Source: Daphnia pulex (taxonomy: Eukaryota; Arthropoda; Branchiopoda; Diplostraca; Daphniidae). Taken from it: DNA of 64,000 bases. The stretch spans positions 3,494,501-3,558,500 of the forward strand of contig NC_060028.1 of the NCBI RefSeq assembly GCF_021134715.1, written 5' to 3'. The notes beneath the pieces are model-generated. The model was not told the origin of the DNA. It was given only the letters and a program-made list of their open reading frames with translations, and did not search any database. Below are positions 22,511-35,387 of this stretch, piece by piece. Each line of letters begins with the position of its first letter. The stretch's first letter is position 1. The position numbers and the translations under genes are program-made.

Positions 22511-22699
22511 AAAAAATGTGTTAGGGAGAATTGTTTTATTTCCATACAGTTAGAGTTACCAGTATTGCATTTCGATGCAGGTCTTCTGAAATTGATCCGA
22601 TGTTAAAATGTTGGTGAATTTAGTACCGGAGGCAGAGGCATTTCCAACGATGACGAAGAAGACGACTAGAGACGCTCCTTTTAAATGGCTGATGCTCCA

Positions 22700-23215
22700 T
22701 CAGCGGGACCGACTCCTCTTCCGTCCACTTCCGGTTTCGCTTCGTGAGATTTCACGACTACCATTGCGGTCGCCTTCACGGCCGTCGTCCGATATGGACA
22801 GCGAACTCAATTGCGAGATTTGATCAGTCTCCTTCTCCTCTTCTTCCTCCTCTTGCTCCTCCTCTTCTTCCTCCTCTTCTTCCTCCTTTTCTTCCTCCTC
22901 CTCTTCCTTCTCCTCTTTTGCATCGCTCTCCGAATTTGCTGCACCGCGTCGTGGCGACAACAGTTGTGGTGTGGCGCAAACGGTGTCAACTGCGTCGCGC
23001 AGAAGAGCAGCGTACGTCACCGAATCAGGGATGCAAAACGTTTCCCACTCAATCACCATCGCCAGATCAGTAATCTGCGAGCGTAGCAGTGTCGCCACAG
23101 ATAATACGCGCTGAAATTCCTCCACATTGCCAACCCGAGACAACGTGTACAGTCCGTGCATGTCCAACACACTGCACTTGCTCGCAAAGTTTGCGAGAAA
23201 CTCTGCGAGCGTTGC
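22700..23215 (-). CDS. Glu-rich exon, unrecognised
   Basis: The minus-strand frame is open from about 23220. It first encodes a helical, probably folded segment (AEFLANFASKCSVLDMHGLY, then DLAMVIEWETFCIPDSVTYA), then a tract of about 40 mostly Glu residues and a Ser/Arg-rich basic tail. The fold is not recognised; acidic tracts plus basic Ser/Arg tails are common in nuclear proteins. It lies downstream of the PHD exon on the same strand and may belong to the same gene, but I found no in-phase splice joining the two. The Glu tract is a GAG/GAA expansion. Confidence 0.4.
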   Translation of the reverse strand, partial: ATLAEFLANFASKCSVLDMHGLYTLSRVGNVEEFQRVLSVATLLRSQITDLAMVIEWETFCIPDSVTYAALLRDAVDTVCATPQLLSPRRGAANSESDAKEEKEEEEEEKEEEEEEEEEEQEEEEEEKETDQISQLSSLSISDDGREGDRNGSREISRSETGSGRKRSRSR

Positions 23216-23473
23216 CCACGCATGAAGTTTTTTTTACTGTAATTGAACCAACACCAAATAAAAAAGAAAAATATAAGCTTTCACTACAAGGAATAAAGTA
23301 GCCAGTGACAACGTTCAAACTACACTAGTAAAAACATGTACATGTTCATGTCTGTATACGCATGTATAATATATACCTTTTAGACAGATGTCAGCGTAGA
23401 TGGAGTAGTCGTTGATCTCCTTTGAAGTACTTTACGGCTAGATCCAAACGTCTCTCTCTGAAATACTGCTTCC

Positions 23474-24040
23474 TCAGTACGTCTGGAGTCCGCACACGGT
23501 ACAAAGCCATTCCATGTCACTTAGGTTGATGCTTTTTGCCTTTGTGGGGGAGAGCTCGACGCAGTCTCCGTGGAACCAGCGGCAGCATAGTCCACACTTC
23601 ACGGCAAAGTGTGACCCAATCGCGTTCTTCGGACAATGCGGATAATCACACAACAGAGCATCGTTCTCGACGGCACGGACGTCCTAGATTTAAAAAGAAC
23701 CGTGACGGAAATGAAATTTCAAGCCGACTCGTTGGACAATCACACAGTTCCCCCCCCCCCCCCGCCCCAACCCCCAACCAACCAGGCCCAGTATTTCCAA
23801 ATATCGCCCTGGATAAAAAAACCCTACCGTTAAGATCACTTGGGAAGGCGTGTTTCCGTCGTCTTCCACCAGCGTGTCGCGAACCGTTGGCGGCCTGTTT
23901 ACTCGCTGAGCGACGCCTAAATTTACCAACTCAAACATCAACAATTTTTTGTAAACCAAAAATGTCCACTTACCAACTTCGGTGGCGTATAGGTAGCCCG
24001 AAACTGGCGTCCGAATACGTACCACAGCACGTCTGTACCG
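23474..24040 (-). CDS. PHD-finger protein, partial
   Basis: Three minus-strand exons join in phase: one ending at 23974 (donor GTAAGT), 23828-23894, and 23474-23683. The last encodes a PHD-type zinc finger: C-x4-C (LCDYPHC), C-x2-C-x4-H-x2-C (KCGLCCRWFHGDC) and W-x-C-x2-C (EWLCTVC), followed within six residues by TGA. PHD fingers read histone-tail methylation in chromatin complexes. Everything upstream of about 24040 is uncertain because two frames stay open there. The abrupt stop after the finger suggests a C-terminal finger or a truncated gene; an exon-like piece at about 23390-23430 and the Glu-rich exon could be lost continuations. Confidence 0.5.
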
Positions 24041-24406
24041 ACCAAATCTGAACCAAATTTTGACACACTTTTGAGATACAGGTAACAGGGACGGCCGTGA
24101 TTGGCTTGACTGGATATTCTGCGAAGGGAGAAAAACGTCTGAATTCTGAATCGTGCCACGAAAGAATTGTATTCGTCATCCTCCTCCAACAGCCAAGGAA
24201 ACAGATCCATTTTTTCTCTTGAAAAAGTCTTCTTCGACAGAAAATCAAAAAACCACAGAGGCCCCCTCAGATGAAACATCCAAGTCATTTTGGGCAGACA
24301 TGGCTCACCATAAGTAGGAAATTAACGAAGAGTTATGGATTCTCTCCAACACTAAAGTCCAAGGAATGATGGGATATCGTTCATTATCAATGCTACACCA
24401 ATGAGT

Positions 24407-24889
24407 TCAAAATCCACAACTTTTTTCCGGTCGAGTAAATGAAGTTGAAGTGATGAAAACTTTACGCACAATGAACGCCATCCAATGGCTTTCACTTAAG
24501 TCTTGTTTGATGAGATATTCAATCATTTCCACAATGGGAATTTCATTGGAAAGTGAATTAATGATTTGCAAACACATCAGCTGCCAATCTTCATGTTCAA
24601 AGTCAATATCAGCATTGTAAAAATCAGAACCATTTCTGGACAGAAACTTTACCAACTTATCAATCAGTGAACCATTTCTACTTTTCATGGCAACTACCAG
24701 AGGTGTTTCTCCTTCCTCATTGCGTTCGATAAAACTGTTCAACAATGCAAAAGGATAGTAAGTGCTTTCAACTAATCGAAACTTTAAAACTGATTTTTCG
24801 TTAACAGCTTCAAATAGTAGACGAGTACACTCTCTTGCTGCAGCCATTTCTGTCAATTTGTATTTTTCGTGCAAATCATTAAAACTCAA
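24407..24889 (-). CDS. Ankyrin-like protein
   Basis: A 160-residue frame starts at ATG 24889 (MSFNDLHEKYKLTEMAAARE) and ends at 24407. The centre contains an ankyrin-like unit, ERNEEGETPLVVAMKSRNGS followed by LIDKLVKFL, and a further degenerate repeat (VEMIEYLIKQDL). These are interaction modules without enzymatic motifs. The size suggests a first exon or a short family member. It is divergent in style from classical ankyrin consensus but similar to the frame at the window start. Function unknown. Confidence 0.5.
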   Translation of the reverse strand: MSFNDLHEKYKLTEMAAARECTRLLFEAVNEKSVLKFRLVESTYYPFALLNSFIERNEEGETPLVVAMKSRNGSLIDKLVKFLSRNGSDFYNADIDFEHEDWQLMCLQIINSLSNEIPIVEMIEYLIKQDLSESHWMAFIVRKVFITSTSFTRPEKSCGF

Positions 24890-27800
24890 CCCTTGTCAAT
24901 AAAACTCAACCCATGTCTGACTGCACAAGTGCGAGTAGAAACTAGGCGCCAATAACGTAACAGGCGTGAAAGTGATTTTGTGAATGAAATAGGATTGTTT
25001 CGATTTAGTTGATAATGATGAAGTAATCAAATATAAATTCATAATTTATTTTCAAGAAAAAATATGAAAAAAAAATAAAATCTCAACGAATTTGTTTATT
25101 GAAAACTTGAAATATGGAAACACAAGCAGCTCGAATGTTGCACATGAAAAAAAGAACACTCCTCCCATGAATCCGCGTTTTAACTTTATACATTTTAAAA
25201 CAGAAATAGTTTATGCAAAGTTGTAAAAGGTGCGTTATGATAGAATTAATTGGCATTTGAATCTCTGGTTCAACATGGAATCACTGACTTGTAAGTTTAA
25301 AGGTTTTGAATTTCTTGCTTCAGAAGGTAAGTAATGAGAGGTCTTACCTCTGCTTATTCCGTTTTGTTTCGTCATCTAAGACTTGATGGAGACAAAGTTT
25401 GTGGGCCGTACTCGAAAACAACGGAAAACACAAGATAAATGATTTCCACTTTCAGGTTTCCTACATTGTTGAGCAGCATTTTTTCTTTTCCCTACTAGTC
25501 ATGTCAACTGTGATCCAGTGTGTGTTCTGTTCCTCGTATACAGTTTAAATCATGGTTTCAAGGAAATATGCAGTTAAAGTAAACTAGCATTGAAAATTTT
25601 AATATTTAGTAGAAGTTTTCAAAAATATTAGTAATTAACATCAAAGAGTCAATATAAATATAATCGGTTTTCCAAACTAAAAAAATAACAGTGTGAATCC
25701 CAGCCAGTGACATCCGATTTATGTTTGAACTTAATTATTGCGTTTAAACTGCTAATTGCAAGAAAGCATAGTTTTCTTATTTCCTAATATTTTTCAAAAC
25801 AGTTTCATTCGACAAAAGGAAACGAAAAGGATGGAAGGTTTGGCTTTTCTACAAGTTGGAAGAGAACGCAACAATTATGTCTTTATGATGGCATTGCCGA
25901 ATGGAAACTTTCTAAACGGCCGTGGAATCCGTGCCGGTTGCTCAGCTTTGGCGTTTGGAGCGTAGGGAAATATAGAATTCATCAATTCGCTTTTAAAATG
26001 TCACTATATATTATATATATATGTATTGCATAAGTTCGCACATTATGCAATACATTAAATAGCTAAATAATACATAATTAGCTTGTACACGTTAAATAAA
26101 AATGGCTTAACTTGAGATACACTTCAATTGAAAAACAATTTGTCTTACCTACAATCAATTTAAGTGATTACCTGACTGACCATTTGCTTGCTTACTAGTC
26201 CCCCTTTTCTTACCTCGAGTAAAGAATATGTTTGGGGATATGGGAGTGTTGTCACAGAAAATCCAGGTGTTTGTCTGTCGGCACCGAGGGGGGAATGAAT
26301 GTATATAAATGTGTTAAGTTTGACGTGCATGAATCATCTTTCGTTTGCTGCCTTTTGACAAGTTGTTACTCTGGTTTCGCGTCGATTACTTGCATTCGTA
26401 TCTGACTTGGCAAATTCCAGTCAAAAATTGTTTACAGGACTCGTCGGTAGAAGAGTTAAGTTAGCTGAGCTGTTAAAATAAAATATAGTTATTGAGGTTG
26501 TTTAGTTGTAATTAGTGTCGGTTGTTGTTCGACTCAGATGTCTTGACCCATTTTGGACGTCTCAAAACTAAGTCCAGGCAAATTTATTCTCAGTTAGACC
26601 TTTAAGACTATTTCATTATTTTATTCCAAAGTTTTCATTTGATCGTTAACCGGCTTACTCTTCTTAAGTAATTATAATCCATGCGAATGTAACCTTTTCT
26701 TAATTTCGGGTCTTGTACATGATAAATACATGTTAGACTAGTATTTTAAAGAATAATTTATCTCCAAGTTTTCCATGACTATGACACAAAGGACGCGCTC
26801 TCACCATCTCCATCTCCTCAAAGAAGCATCTAAGATAATAAGATCTTGCTGAGACGGAAACAACTGCATTCTCATTAGAATTTCTAATATGATAAGCTCA
26901 CTCAATAAGTCAGCTCTTGCTCAGGAGGGAAGAGTAACCACTTTATTCAAATTCCCTTGAGAATATGATTATAAGAACGAATGAAGCTGGCGAAAATGCC
27001 ATTGAAGAAAAGGCACTGTGGGAATGACCCCCCCCCCACTCCCATCACAGGTTTAATTAGACAGGTTCCTTGGTGACACCATCCAGGTCCTTATGAATGT
27101 TGAGTCACAAAGATCATCGACTCAACCTTTACCTAAGGCAAAGCAACAGAATGGAAGGATTGACCGAAAACCTAAAATATTGAAGAGACTACTGGAAGAT
27201 CGCAATAAACTTTTCCCAATTAATAATGAATAAACAAATGCAAGCAGAACAACTGTCGAAGAATCATCTAATAAGGCAGCATAAGAAATCATCAAAATAG
27301 AAAACTAATCGAATCCCCAATTCACTTATAAATGTTAAATCTTATTAAGCAATTTAGTGAAAAACCACGAGGTGCAGAACAAAGCCCGAACTGCAAACAA
27401 CAGTATTCTTATCACACATCCTTCCTCTAAAAAAACAAATACTTTCGATGCTCAGGCGTACAGCATCCTGCAAAAAAAAAGCTATCGTAACTTTATTTTT
27501 TTTTAATATTTTGTAATTTTTTTCTTATTATTTATAACATTCACTTTATAAAATAATTAATTCTACACAAAATATAAAATTTTGAAAGTAAAAAAAATAC
27601 ATTTGGCTTTTTAAAAAAAATCGCATTCGGATTTTTGTGCAGAATACGGTACATCATGAAAACCAAAATAGACATCTTGGACATCAATCTTAAATACCAA
27701 GTCAACATGCTCTAAAAGATATTGTTCGCAGTCCAAACCTCTCTTCTCATATTGCCGAAAAAGTGAGCAAAATAAGTAATAAGAAGTGTAGTATAAGAAA

Positions 27801-28740
27801 GGCACAAAAAAGCAGTACCTGGAATGAAATATAAATTCAATGTACACAGTTATGAGACAGAGAATGCAATAGCTGATAAGGACTTGGATGATTTATTGAT
27901 ATTCCCGAAAAAAGTAATAACTTACTGGTCCATTCAATGATTGAAGTAATATGTCCCTAAAAAATAATTGTTTTTTTTTCATTTCGATAGTTCTTGCTTC
28001 TTTCTTTGTAGTTTTACTTGTTTTCTTTTGGAATAAATTTGGACGCTAAAAATTGTAAATATTAAAGTTGTAGTTCATAGTAAAGAAGGATGGAAACGAT
28101 GATATTCAGGAAACAGTTGTTGTCCATATGTTTAGAAAATCATATGGACAATAAATAAGTGTCAGTTACATCAATTTTCTATCCGTGTTGCGTATCCAGA
28201 ATCCTCTCGTATAAAAAACAGCTTAAAATTTAATAATTCCAGTAACAGTTTCAAGGGATTTTACTAGAATATTTCCAGCTGAAGTTTGCACTCAAACATC
28301 TAGAAACTTGACCTAGTATGCGTAGTGTTTGCGTAGTGATCAATCTGAATTGATGAAGCCACATAAAAGTACATGTTCTTTTTGCCAAAATTTCATTACC
28401 AACCCTTTCCTTTCATAAGGATTTGCAACATGTGACTTGCCGGGTAAGTTACCCTACTTTTAATTTAAAAATTTTAATAAATGTTTGTTTAAAATATATG
28501 GTCATCCTTATTATGAAATTGAAGCAGCTGACGAAAAAGATTACCAGGCTGATCATCAAGAGGAGAAGTGAATGACTGACCATGACATTCATAATTTTTC
28601 TTAACAAGGAAAAAATTAAAAATACGTTTTATTTTTCCATGAAGAGCTTAAAAAATAAACTTATTAACCCCAGTTTGTACTTGCAAAAAGTTTTAACAAA
28701 GCTTTTTATATTATATTAATTTATTATAATTCTAGTCGAA
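24890..28740. other. Long AT-rich gap, no firm gene
   Basis: About 3.9 kb without a recognisable domain. One 69-codon frame at 25756-25965 (RMEGLAFLQVGRERNNYVFM) follows a fair acceptor (CAAAACAG, 25801) and could be a small terminal exon. A frame at 27611-27847 (minus) is weaker. A perfect hairpin (TGTCCATATG, 10-base loop, CATATGGACA) lies at 28121-28150. The rest shows nothing identifiable. Confidence 0.4.
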
Positions 28741-31184
28741 CCAACCGTCACCTTGACCTTCAGAATACACCCTTGAGATTTCATACAATCCAGAATGGCA
28801 AAGAGTAACAGCTTTAAAAGCGAAACCCAAGGACAAATTACAAGAAAGTTATTTAAAAAGACCAGATGGGTTCGATACAAAAAATGCTCAAATTAATATC
28901 ATTGGTGCAATGTTTGGGCAAAACCTCTAGTAAATTCACCATGAATTCCTAAAAATTTAGAAAATGTACAGTTTTACCCTCAGGAATTACATTTGAGAGT
29001 TACCTCATAACTTTGACATACCAAGAAAAGTGGAATTGACAAAATTTGAATTTGGACAACGAGATGAAATTCGTATGATTTCAGCAAAATTACCAAGTGG
29101 GAATACTGAATGGAAATATATATATTACTTATAGGAAGGACTATGAAGCGGCAGACATTGATTGGGCTATTTATTATGTAATAAGCAAATTTAATTCTTT
29201 TAGTGCTGACATTTCTCCAGGACACACTACCTGGAAATAACTAAAAACTAAGCTCGAAAGGAGATATAAGAAGGGGTTTATCTGATGTTACGGGATCAGT
29301 ATTATGGCCTGGATACAACTTTGTTGGGCCAGGAAACGAACTTACTTCAGATATTTTACCCGTGTCACTTGTAGATGCTATTGCACAAATGCAAGACTAT
29401 GCTTATGGACAACGAACTTTAACTACAGAACATTATGATGACAGACAATTACTGACAATGTGGACTGAAGGGGGAAAGGCATCTTCCGGGGATGGGTGGA
29501 GTAGACCAACACACTACGAAAAAAATATGTCATTCCTTCATTACTTGGACTTATGACCACTATAGATAATACTGATCATTTTACAGAAAAAAAATCTGTG
29601 GAATAGAATGTTAACTCCCTGGGTTGTTAAAAAAATGGTTTCTGGATATAAGAATGCTGTATTTACTAATAATGAAATTCATCATGAATTGATGCGTTAT
29701 TCAAGATATGAAGCAACAAAACAAATTGAAGCTAGACAAAAATATGTTCGAGATAAAGTTCCTAGTAGTCAGTTTGCAGAACATAATGCATTTAAACAAT
29801 CCAGTAAAGATTTGGCTGAATTAGAACGAGAGTTCAGAGCACAAAACAAAAATGTATGGAGTATATGAAATATATGTCGGAGAAGATGAAAGAATATACC
29901 TAATTATTTTAACAGAAGATCACCCAAATGATACACAAGCCCGTTTTCCTATTGTCGCCCATCAGCAAATCCACCAATTAAAAAATGTGTAAATATAGGT
30001 AGAGAACAAGTATTAATTCAAAATTATATTAAATAGAACTTAGAATCTATAAAATATCAAGAAGAAGAGCGTGGATTACAACTTTATGGTACATTTAAAA
30101 AACCTGGTAGCCTACTGGAATAGTAGCAAATGTAAATTCAAAACCAATACATAAGTTTTGGGCAACTCATGATAACTTCACTTTTCAAAATGTCACACCT
30201 AAAAGAAGAATGGTATTTGAAACATTTAAGGATGACACAGGATCTCAATCTCATTTAGCTAAAGAATTGAGTCAGTCCCCAGTCAGAAGAAAAGACTGAA
30301 AGTAGAAAACGTCTTGCGAAAACTCCGTTAGAGGAATTCGATGAAACACAATTAAAAAAACAAATTACAGATAAAGAGGAATTCGTAGAAGCTAAACCCG
30401 AAACATTTTAAATTAAACAGTATACTGTAACTGAAGTTAAACAGGAAGTAGTTGTACTACCAGATGGTATTGAATTGAATTTAACAGAAACAATGCCGAA
30501 TAAAAATACAACAGAGTCAGAACAATTAGTTAGTGGTGTGTAAATTGTTCTTCGGCCTTCAAGCTCATTGATTAGTCTTAAAAGACAAAATTTTACTTGT
30601 GACGTTATTATAAAATTAATTAATTCATTTATTGGATTACGCTTTTGGTTCATCAATCTTTGAAGGAGAGTGGGTGGATAGAACTTCTATTACGTACGAT
30701 GCAACCACTGATGTGGGAAAAATTATATTAGACCAGTTTACCAAAAAGGAAAAGAGTTGCCGCACAATGTATTCCACTTGATATTCCTGCAATGTGTCTT
30801 CATCATAAAGCTAGATGTGATTTAGCAAACCTATCACGAAAAAAAATGAAGTTTTTAGGGGGAAATTCAGCAATCCATGTTATGAGAAATAAAGAAAATC
30901 AAACAATTAATAAATTGCGACTTGCGTAAACTGATGGAGGACGTGGCGTGAATAATGTGGACAGAAAGATCATGTGGAAAATGTATGACAGAGAACGTGA
31001 TTAGTTGACAATTGTCTTCGCCGATCCTTACAGGGGAGAGAGACAATAAAGACAACTGGAAACTCAAGAAAAACGGAAACAGGAGCGAGAAAGAAAGATC
31101 AAAGAGAAATTGTCAGACGAGGAAGTTTGTGATGATTACGATGAAGATTTAGACGAGGGATATCATCAATATATGGCAATATAA
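28741..31184 (+). pseudogene. Virus-like region with phospholipase A2 signature
   Basis: Scattered open segments on the plus strand, split by many stops and frame changes, look like one or two decayed viral-type proteins. Around 29311-29345 lies GYNFVGPGN, and at about 29386-29408 QDYAYG. This spacing recalls the calcium loop (GxGN) and HDxxY active site of the phospholipase A2 domain in parvovirus VP1 (also known in some other small DNA viruses). The catalytic His position appears as Gln. Other open parts are 29608-29868 (basic, helical) and 30990-31184 (charged Arg/Glu/Asp end). No capsid jelly-roll or replication helicase motif was recognised, so assignment to a densovirus-like family is tentative. 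It is an inactive old copy. Confidence 0.4.
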
Positions 31185-31479
31185 ACATAAATTCCTAAAA
31201 TCAAATTTTGAAAGGATGCATTTTGTTAATTATAATTTTACAGGAATGGAAAGGTATCATTGTGTTCTGGGTCCAAAAAACAGACTTTGGAAATTTTGGC
31301 AGAATCCCGTTCCTGAATCCTAGAGTTTGATATTAGTATACACAAATTTCTCTAAAATTTAAGTTTAAGATTCACATCTTTTTTTCAAACATCTCAATGT
31401 CATAGCTCGAAAGCAAAATGAAAGAGAACGCAGAAAACTGCAAAGGCCATTATTTAAGTTACTAGACACTATTCCGAAC

Positions 31480-31625
31480 TTTTGGCAAAATCGAAGTTAA
31501 AGGAAAATAAGTTGTGGATATGGAGAAGTTTTTTGGAGGAAGTCGTTGATCTGAAGGAATCAGTTTTTTTAGAATGTCGTGGATCTGGAGGAATCAGTTG
31601 TTTGGAGGAAGTCGTGGATCTGGGG
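31480..31625. repeat. Short direct repeats
   Basis: TTTGGAGGAAGTCGT-GATCTG occurs at about 31531 and 31600, with GTCGTGGATCTGGAGGAATC between, giving a degenerate tandem array of roughly 35-70 base units just before the Harbinger-like left end. Confidence 0.4.
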
Positions 31626-33210
31626 CCGTATTCCGAACTTGGCTTGAAACTCAATCCAGCTTAGGATTGGTAGTTAAATCCTAAGCATACTTCAATCTCT
31701 ATTCTGAACAGATCTGGGTTCAATCCAAAGTATGATTGGAGTCTAATCTTGGTCCTTCCAATCCAATATTTTCAAGGAAGCATTTTGTTCCCTTTTCACA
31801 CCTAATCTTCCTTCAAAAGCCTGTTTGGAACATATAAGCAGACGAACTTTTTGTTTAACGTGTTGTTTACTGAGTGCAAAGTAAAAGTGAAATTCAAAAT
31901 TTTTACTATGAATGACTTCAATTTAATTGAGGAGTTTGAAGAAGATCTACGGCTTTTGGAATCGGATGATAATTCTTCGCATAGTGAAGACGAGAATGAT
32001 CGGCTAATTCGTCTCGGAAATCTTTCTATATCTATATCTAGAAAATTTAATTCTCAACGGAGAAAAATGTTTGAGCTATTTGACGATGAGAAAACTAGAA
32101 AAAACTTTCGGTTTGATAAGCTATCCATCATGTGCATCACAAGCAATTCACTTGATGTATTGGTTTCTACGTAAAATGTAAATACTTTTTACTGTTAATG
32201 AAACTAGATTTATTGACACCTTTTCTTTAAGTGAGAATGACTAAAGCTAAACGAAGAACTACTCCTTTTAATCAAGTGCTAATTGCTCTTCAGTTTTATG
32301 GGACCGGGACGTTCCAAACTGTGGTTGGAAATGTTTTGAAATATAGTCAGGCTACAGTTTGCCGTTCAATTCATGACGTATCAAGAGCATTTTTTATGAT
32401 TGCTCATGACCATATTAATTTTCCTCCCAATTTATTGCAAGTAAGTGATTTAATCTTTTATTGATTAAAAACATCTTTCGCATCATTTCGTATTGTTCAG
32501 TTGAAAAGAGAATTCGCCGAAATCGCAAGAATTCCTGGTATAATTGCATGTATTGATGGCACACACATAAGAATTCAACGACCTCATCAACATGAATATG
32601 CATTTGTAAATAGAAAAGGATTCCACTCCATAAACGTACAAGTTTGTATCAATAGGACGTTTATTTATGTATTATATAAAGCTTACGGATTTTATTTAAT
32701 AGGGTGTGTGTGACGCTAATGGCCACTTTCTTAGTGTAAACGAAACTAAACCGGGCAGTGTACATGACTCAACCATGTTTAAAACGAGTGCGCTGGGGCT
32801 ACAATGTGTTCAGGGGGAATTTGGTACAGGATTTCTTTTTGGCGACAGCGGTTATGTTTGCACTCCATACCTTGTCACGCCGTTCAACATTAATTCCAAC
32901 GATGAAGAGGTATAATGACATAATGACAGAGATTGTTTTTTTGAGTGCACTGTTTACTTATGATATGTAATGATAAATTGTCTGATTTCTTTGAAGAACT
33001 TCTTGAAGAACAAGACACCCAGGTCATACTCTCCGTCGGGACATTAGACATCCTCCAACTCAAAAATTTTCTCCTTGTTATACACATGATGGGACATGAC
33101 ATATTATTTTTGAAATCAATACCTGTGATGTATTTTTTTCCTTTTTTAATGCTTAATTCCACTAAAACTTGTTCGCTAGATTCATGCTGCGCATCCTAGC
33201 CCAGATAGGT
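31626..33210 (+). pseudogene. HARBI1-like transposase, decayed
   Basis: Plus-strand exons encode a PIF/Harbinger (DDE_Tnp_4) transposase: an acidic N-terminus (ATG 31908), a helix-turn-helix region (TFQTVVGNVLKYSQATVCRS), then CIDGTHIRIQRP (first Asp, about 32550), DANGHFLSVNE...PGSVHDSTMF (second Asp, about 32710) and FLFGDSGYVC. Short introns separate parts (about 32440-32500). The catalytic Glu region is missing or out of frame after 32911, so the copy is inactive. A left-end-like sequence GGGGCCGTATTCCGAAC begins at about 31621; no matching right end was found. Confidence 0.7.
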
Positions 33211-33654
33211 TCGGGAGCAGGATCTTTTTGCACAATATCCTTCGCGATTATCTTCACCATTATCTTCGCAATTTTCGTCTACATCATCTCCATTTTCGTT
33301 TATTTTCCCCGGTATTGATAAAGATATGCTGTTTCGTTTTTGTTTACGCAATATGTGGTGCCATCTGTTTTAAGATTAGAACCTTCGGAATAAAGTTCAG
33401 AAAGGCCAACTTGAAAAATCCAATATGGCGATTTTTTGCTGTTTTATATGCCTCTTGTCTCTTAGTTTGATGTTTAAGTTTCAGAAAGAATGTGTCCAAC
33501 TTCGCTATACTTTTTATATAGAAATTTTAGCTCAAAAATATCCTTAATCCATTATTTCGATTTCATCGGATTGGTGAAAAAAATAACAATCTCAGGTGCG
33601 ATTTACACAAGGTCGAACAGTCCTTTTGCATCGGAATTCCCCATTCGGAATGAA

Positions 33655-33868
33655 GCCTAGTAAAATTTTCCGTCTTATGTTGAAAATTTAAATTGACAAA
33701 ATTTATTCTGTTGAAAACTGGTGGCGAATCAGCGATGATAATACATTTAAATTTGGCAGTGTTCCAAAATGCAAATGATTTGAAACATCATAGAAAAACC
33801 TCTTTTTATTTTAATACAGACAAATGATAACTGGCATTGCTGTATATTTCGTCTGCAAACTTCAACAC
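33655..33868 (-). repeat. Dispersed repeat, copy 2
   Basis: Read on the minus strand, AAGTTTGCAGACGAAATATA begins at about 33868. The next 200 bases match 46437-46650 in order: CAGCAATGCCAGTTAT, ATAAAAAG...TTTTCTATGATGTTTCAAAT, then GAAAATTTTACTAGG. It is non-coding and probably a MITE-like or LTR-like fragment. Confidence 0.55.
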
Positions 33869-33869
33869 T

Positions 33870-35387
33870 TCCCAGTTGAATTTTGCGAATGGTCGAGTAA
33901 AGAGTTTAAAGATCTTTACATAGAATGCCTTTTTTACTTGTTGTATGTCTCATATACATTGAGATAATCGAAGCTTACAGTGAACATTCTGCCTTTGTTC
34001 GTAGGAAGAAACAGAAGAGACCAAACACACTGAATAACAAGTTTGTTTTATTAAGTAAATATTGTGTTTAAGAATGAAGTATAGTTTGTTGGGGTTATTT
34101 AGTTCAGTTTTAATTACTTCACGGGATAGCAAAATGTACGCTTTTTTCCTTTTAGAGGCAACCTTTAGCTAGATGTCCGTGTGTTAAAAGAAATTTATAT
34201 TATCTCTGTTAAAACTGTACGTTTTTTCATGTTTTGGCTAAGAATGCATGAAGATTTAAATTTCCAAGTTAAATAAATTAAGGGTAATAAACTTTTAATC
34301 TTGGTTTCTTAAACTTTAATTTAAATGAAAAAGGAAGAATTATTTAAAATTGCTTTGTTTTTGAAAATCCAAATATGAATTCAGAAACATTCTATTGAAT
34401 ACGCATGTATCTGTTATTCACGCCGAACGATTTTTCACGCTGGTACACATAATGCTATGCAGGCGTGCGCCAATAATAATTTAAAAAAAGCTCTTTCTTT
34501 AAATTTTGACGCTGAATCCATTCATGATTCAAAAACTATACATTTTCAACCCATGTACTTGTAATTATAAAAATAATAACGTCTATTATAACAATACGTA
34601 TACAGTCATCCGTGAATGTGTCTTTAGCAGGCAAATTAATCTATAAATTTTGATTTAAAATTGACGGAAGGGATTTGGGGGATTTTAATGATTCTTGAGG
34701 TCTTATTTTCGGTTAATTGTTTATATAAGAAATTTATCATTTTCCGGAAACTAAATTAAGTATGGGCAAGGTTTTTGCATATCGCTAATATTTTATTTTG
34801 TAAGACTAGACCTATTCTCCACCACTCGAAAAATTCATTTTAGAATGAGATGGAATAGGATCTTTATCCGTCAAATGGTGAAGGCTGTGTTGTTTAATTT
34901 TCCATTTGTTGCAACAATAACAAACAATGTTTTGGGGTAAGTAAAATACTTCGTGTTTATGTTTATATTTTAGTAAATCTTTTAAGTTGAGAATGAGTAC
35001 GATCCAAAGAAAATCTTACTTAAATTCAGAAGGAGAAAGTACAAATTTCTTAAATAAGAGTTATAAGATTACCTTTGCTAGAGAACTAGTGTAAAAATTA
35101 AATCGTGGGTAATTTGTTGTTTTTTTACCACATAAATAAAAAAATTAGTTTTTAGTTGATAACTGCAGTATACAAAAATTCGTTCGTTCCATACTCCTCA
35201 CTGATAGCACGTTAAAACATCACTAGAAACATTTATGTTCCTGAAATTGGACAACTGTTGGCCAAATACTGAGTTTAAGAAAAGAGAACTGAGTAAATAA
35301 CACACGAAATGAAGTGTGAAGGATGTTTCAAGGAAGGAACAAAAATTCGGAAAGACAAAAAACAAAAATACAGAAGTTTCAAATCGC
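33870..35387. other. Intergenic, nothing seen
   Basis: AT-rich sequence without recognisable coding or repeat structure. Confidence 0.45.

Noticed and set aside
22744..23086. Plus-strand Leu/Pro-rich frames
   Set aside because: They are antisense to the Glu-rich exon; the CTC/TTC run translates to Leu/Phe runs.
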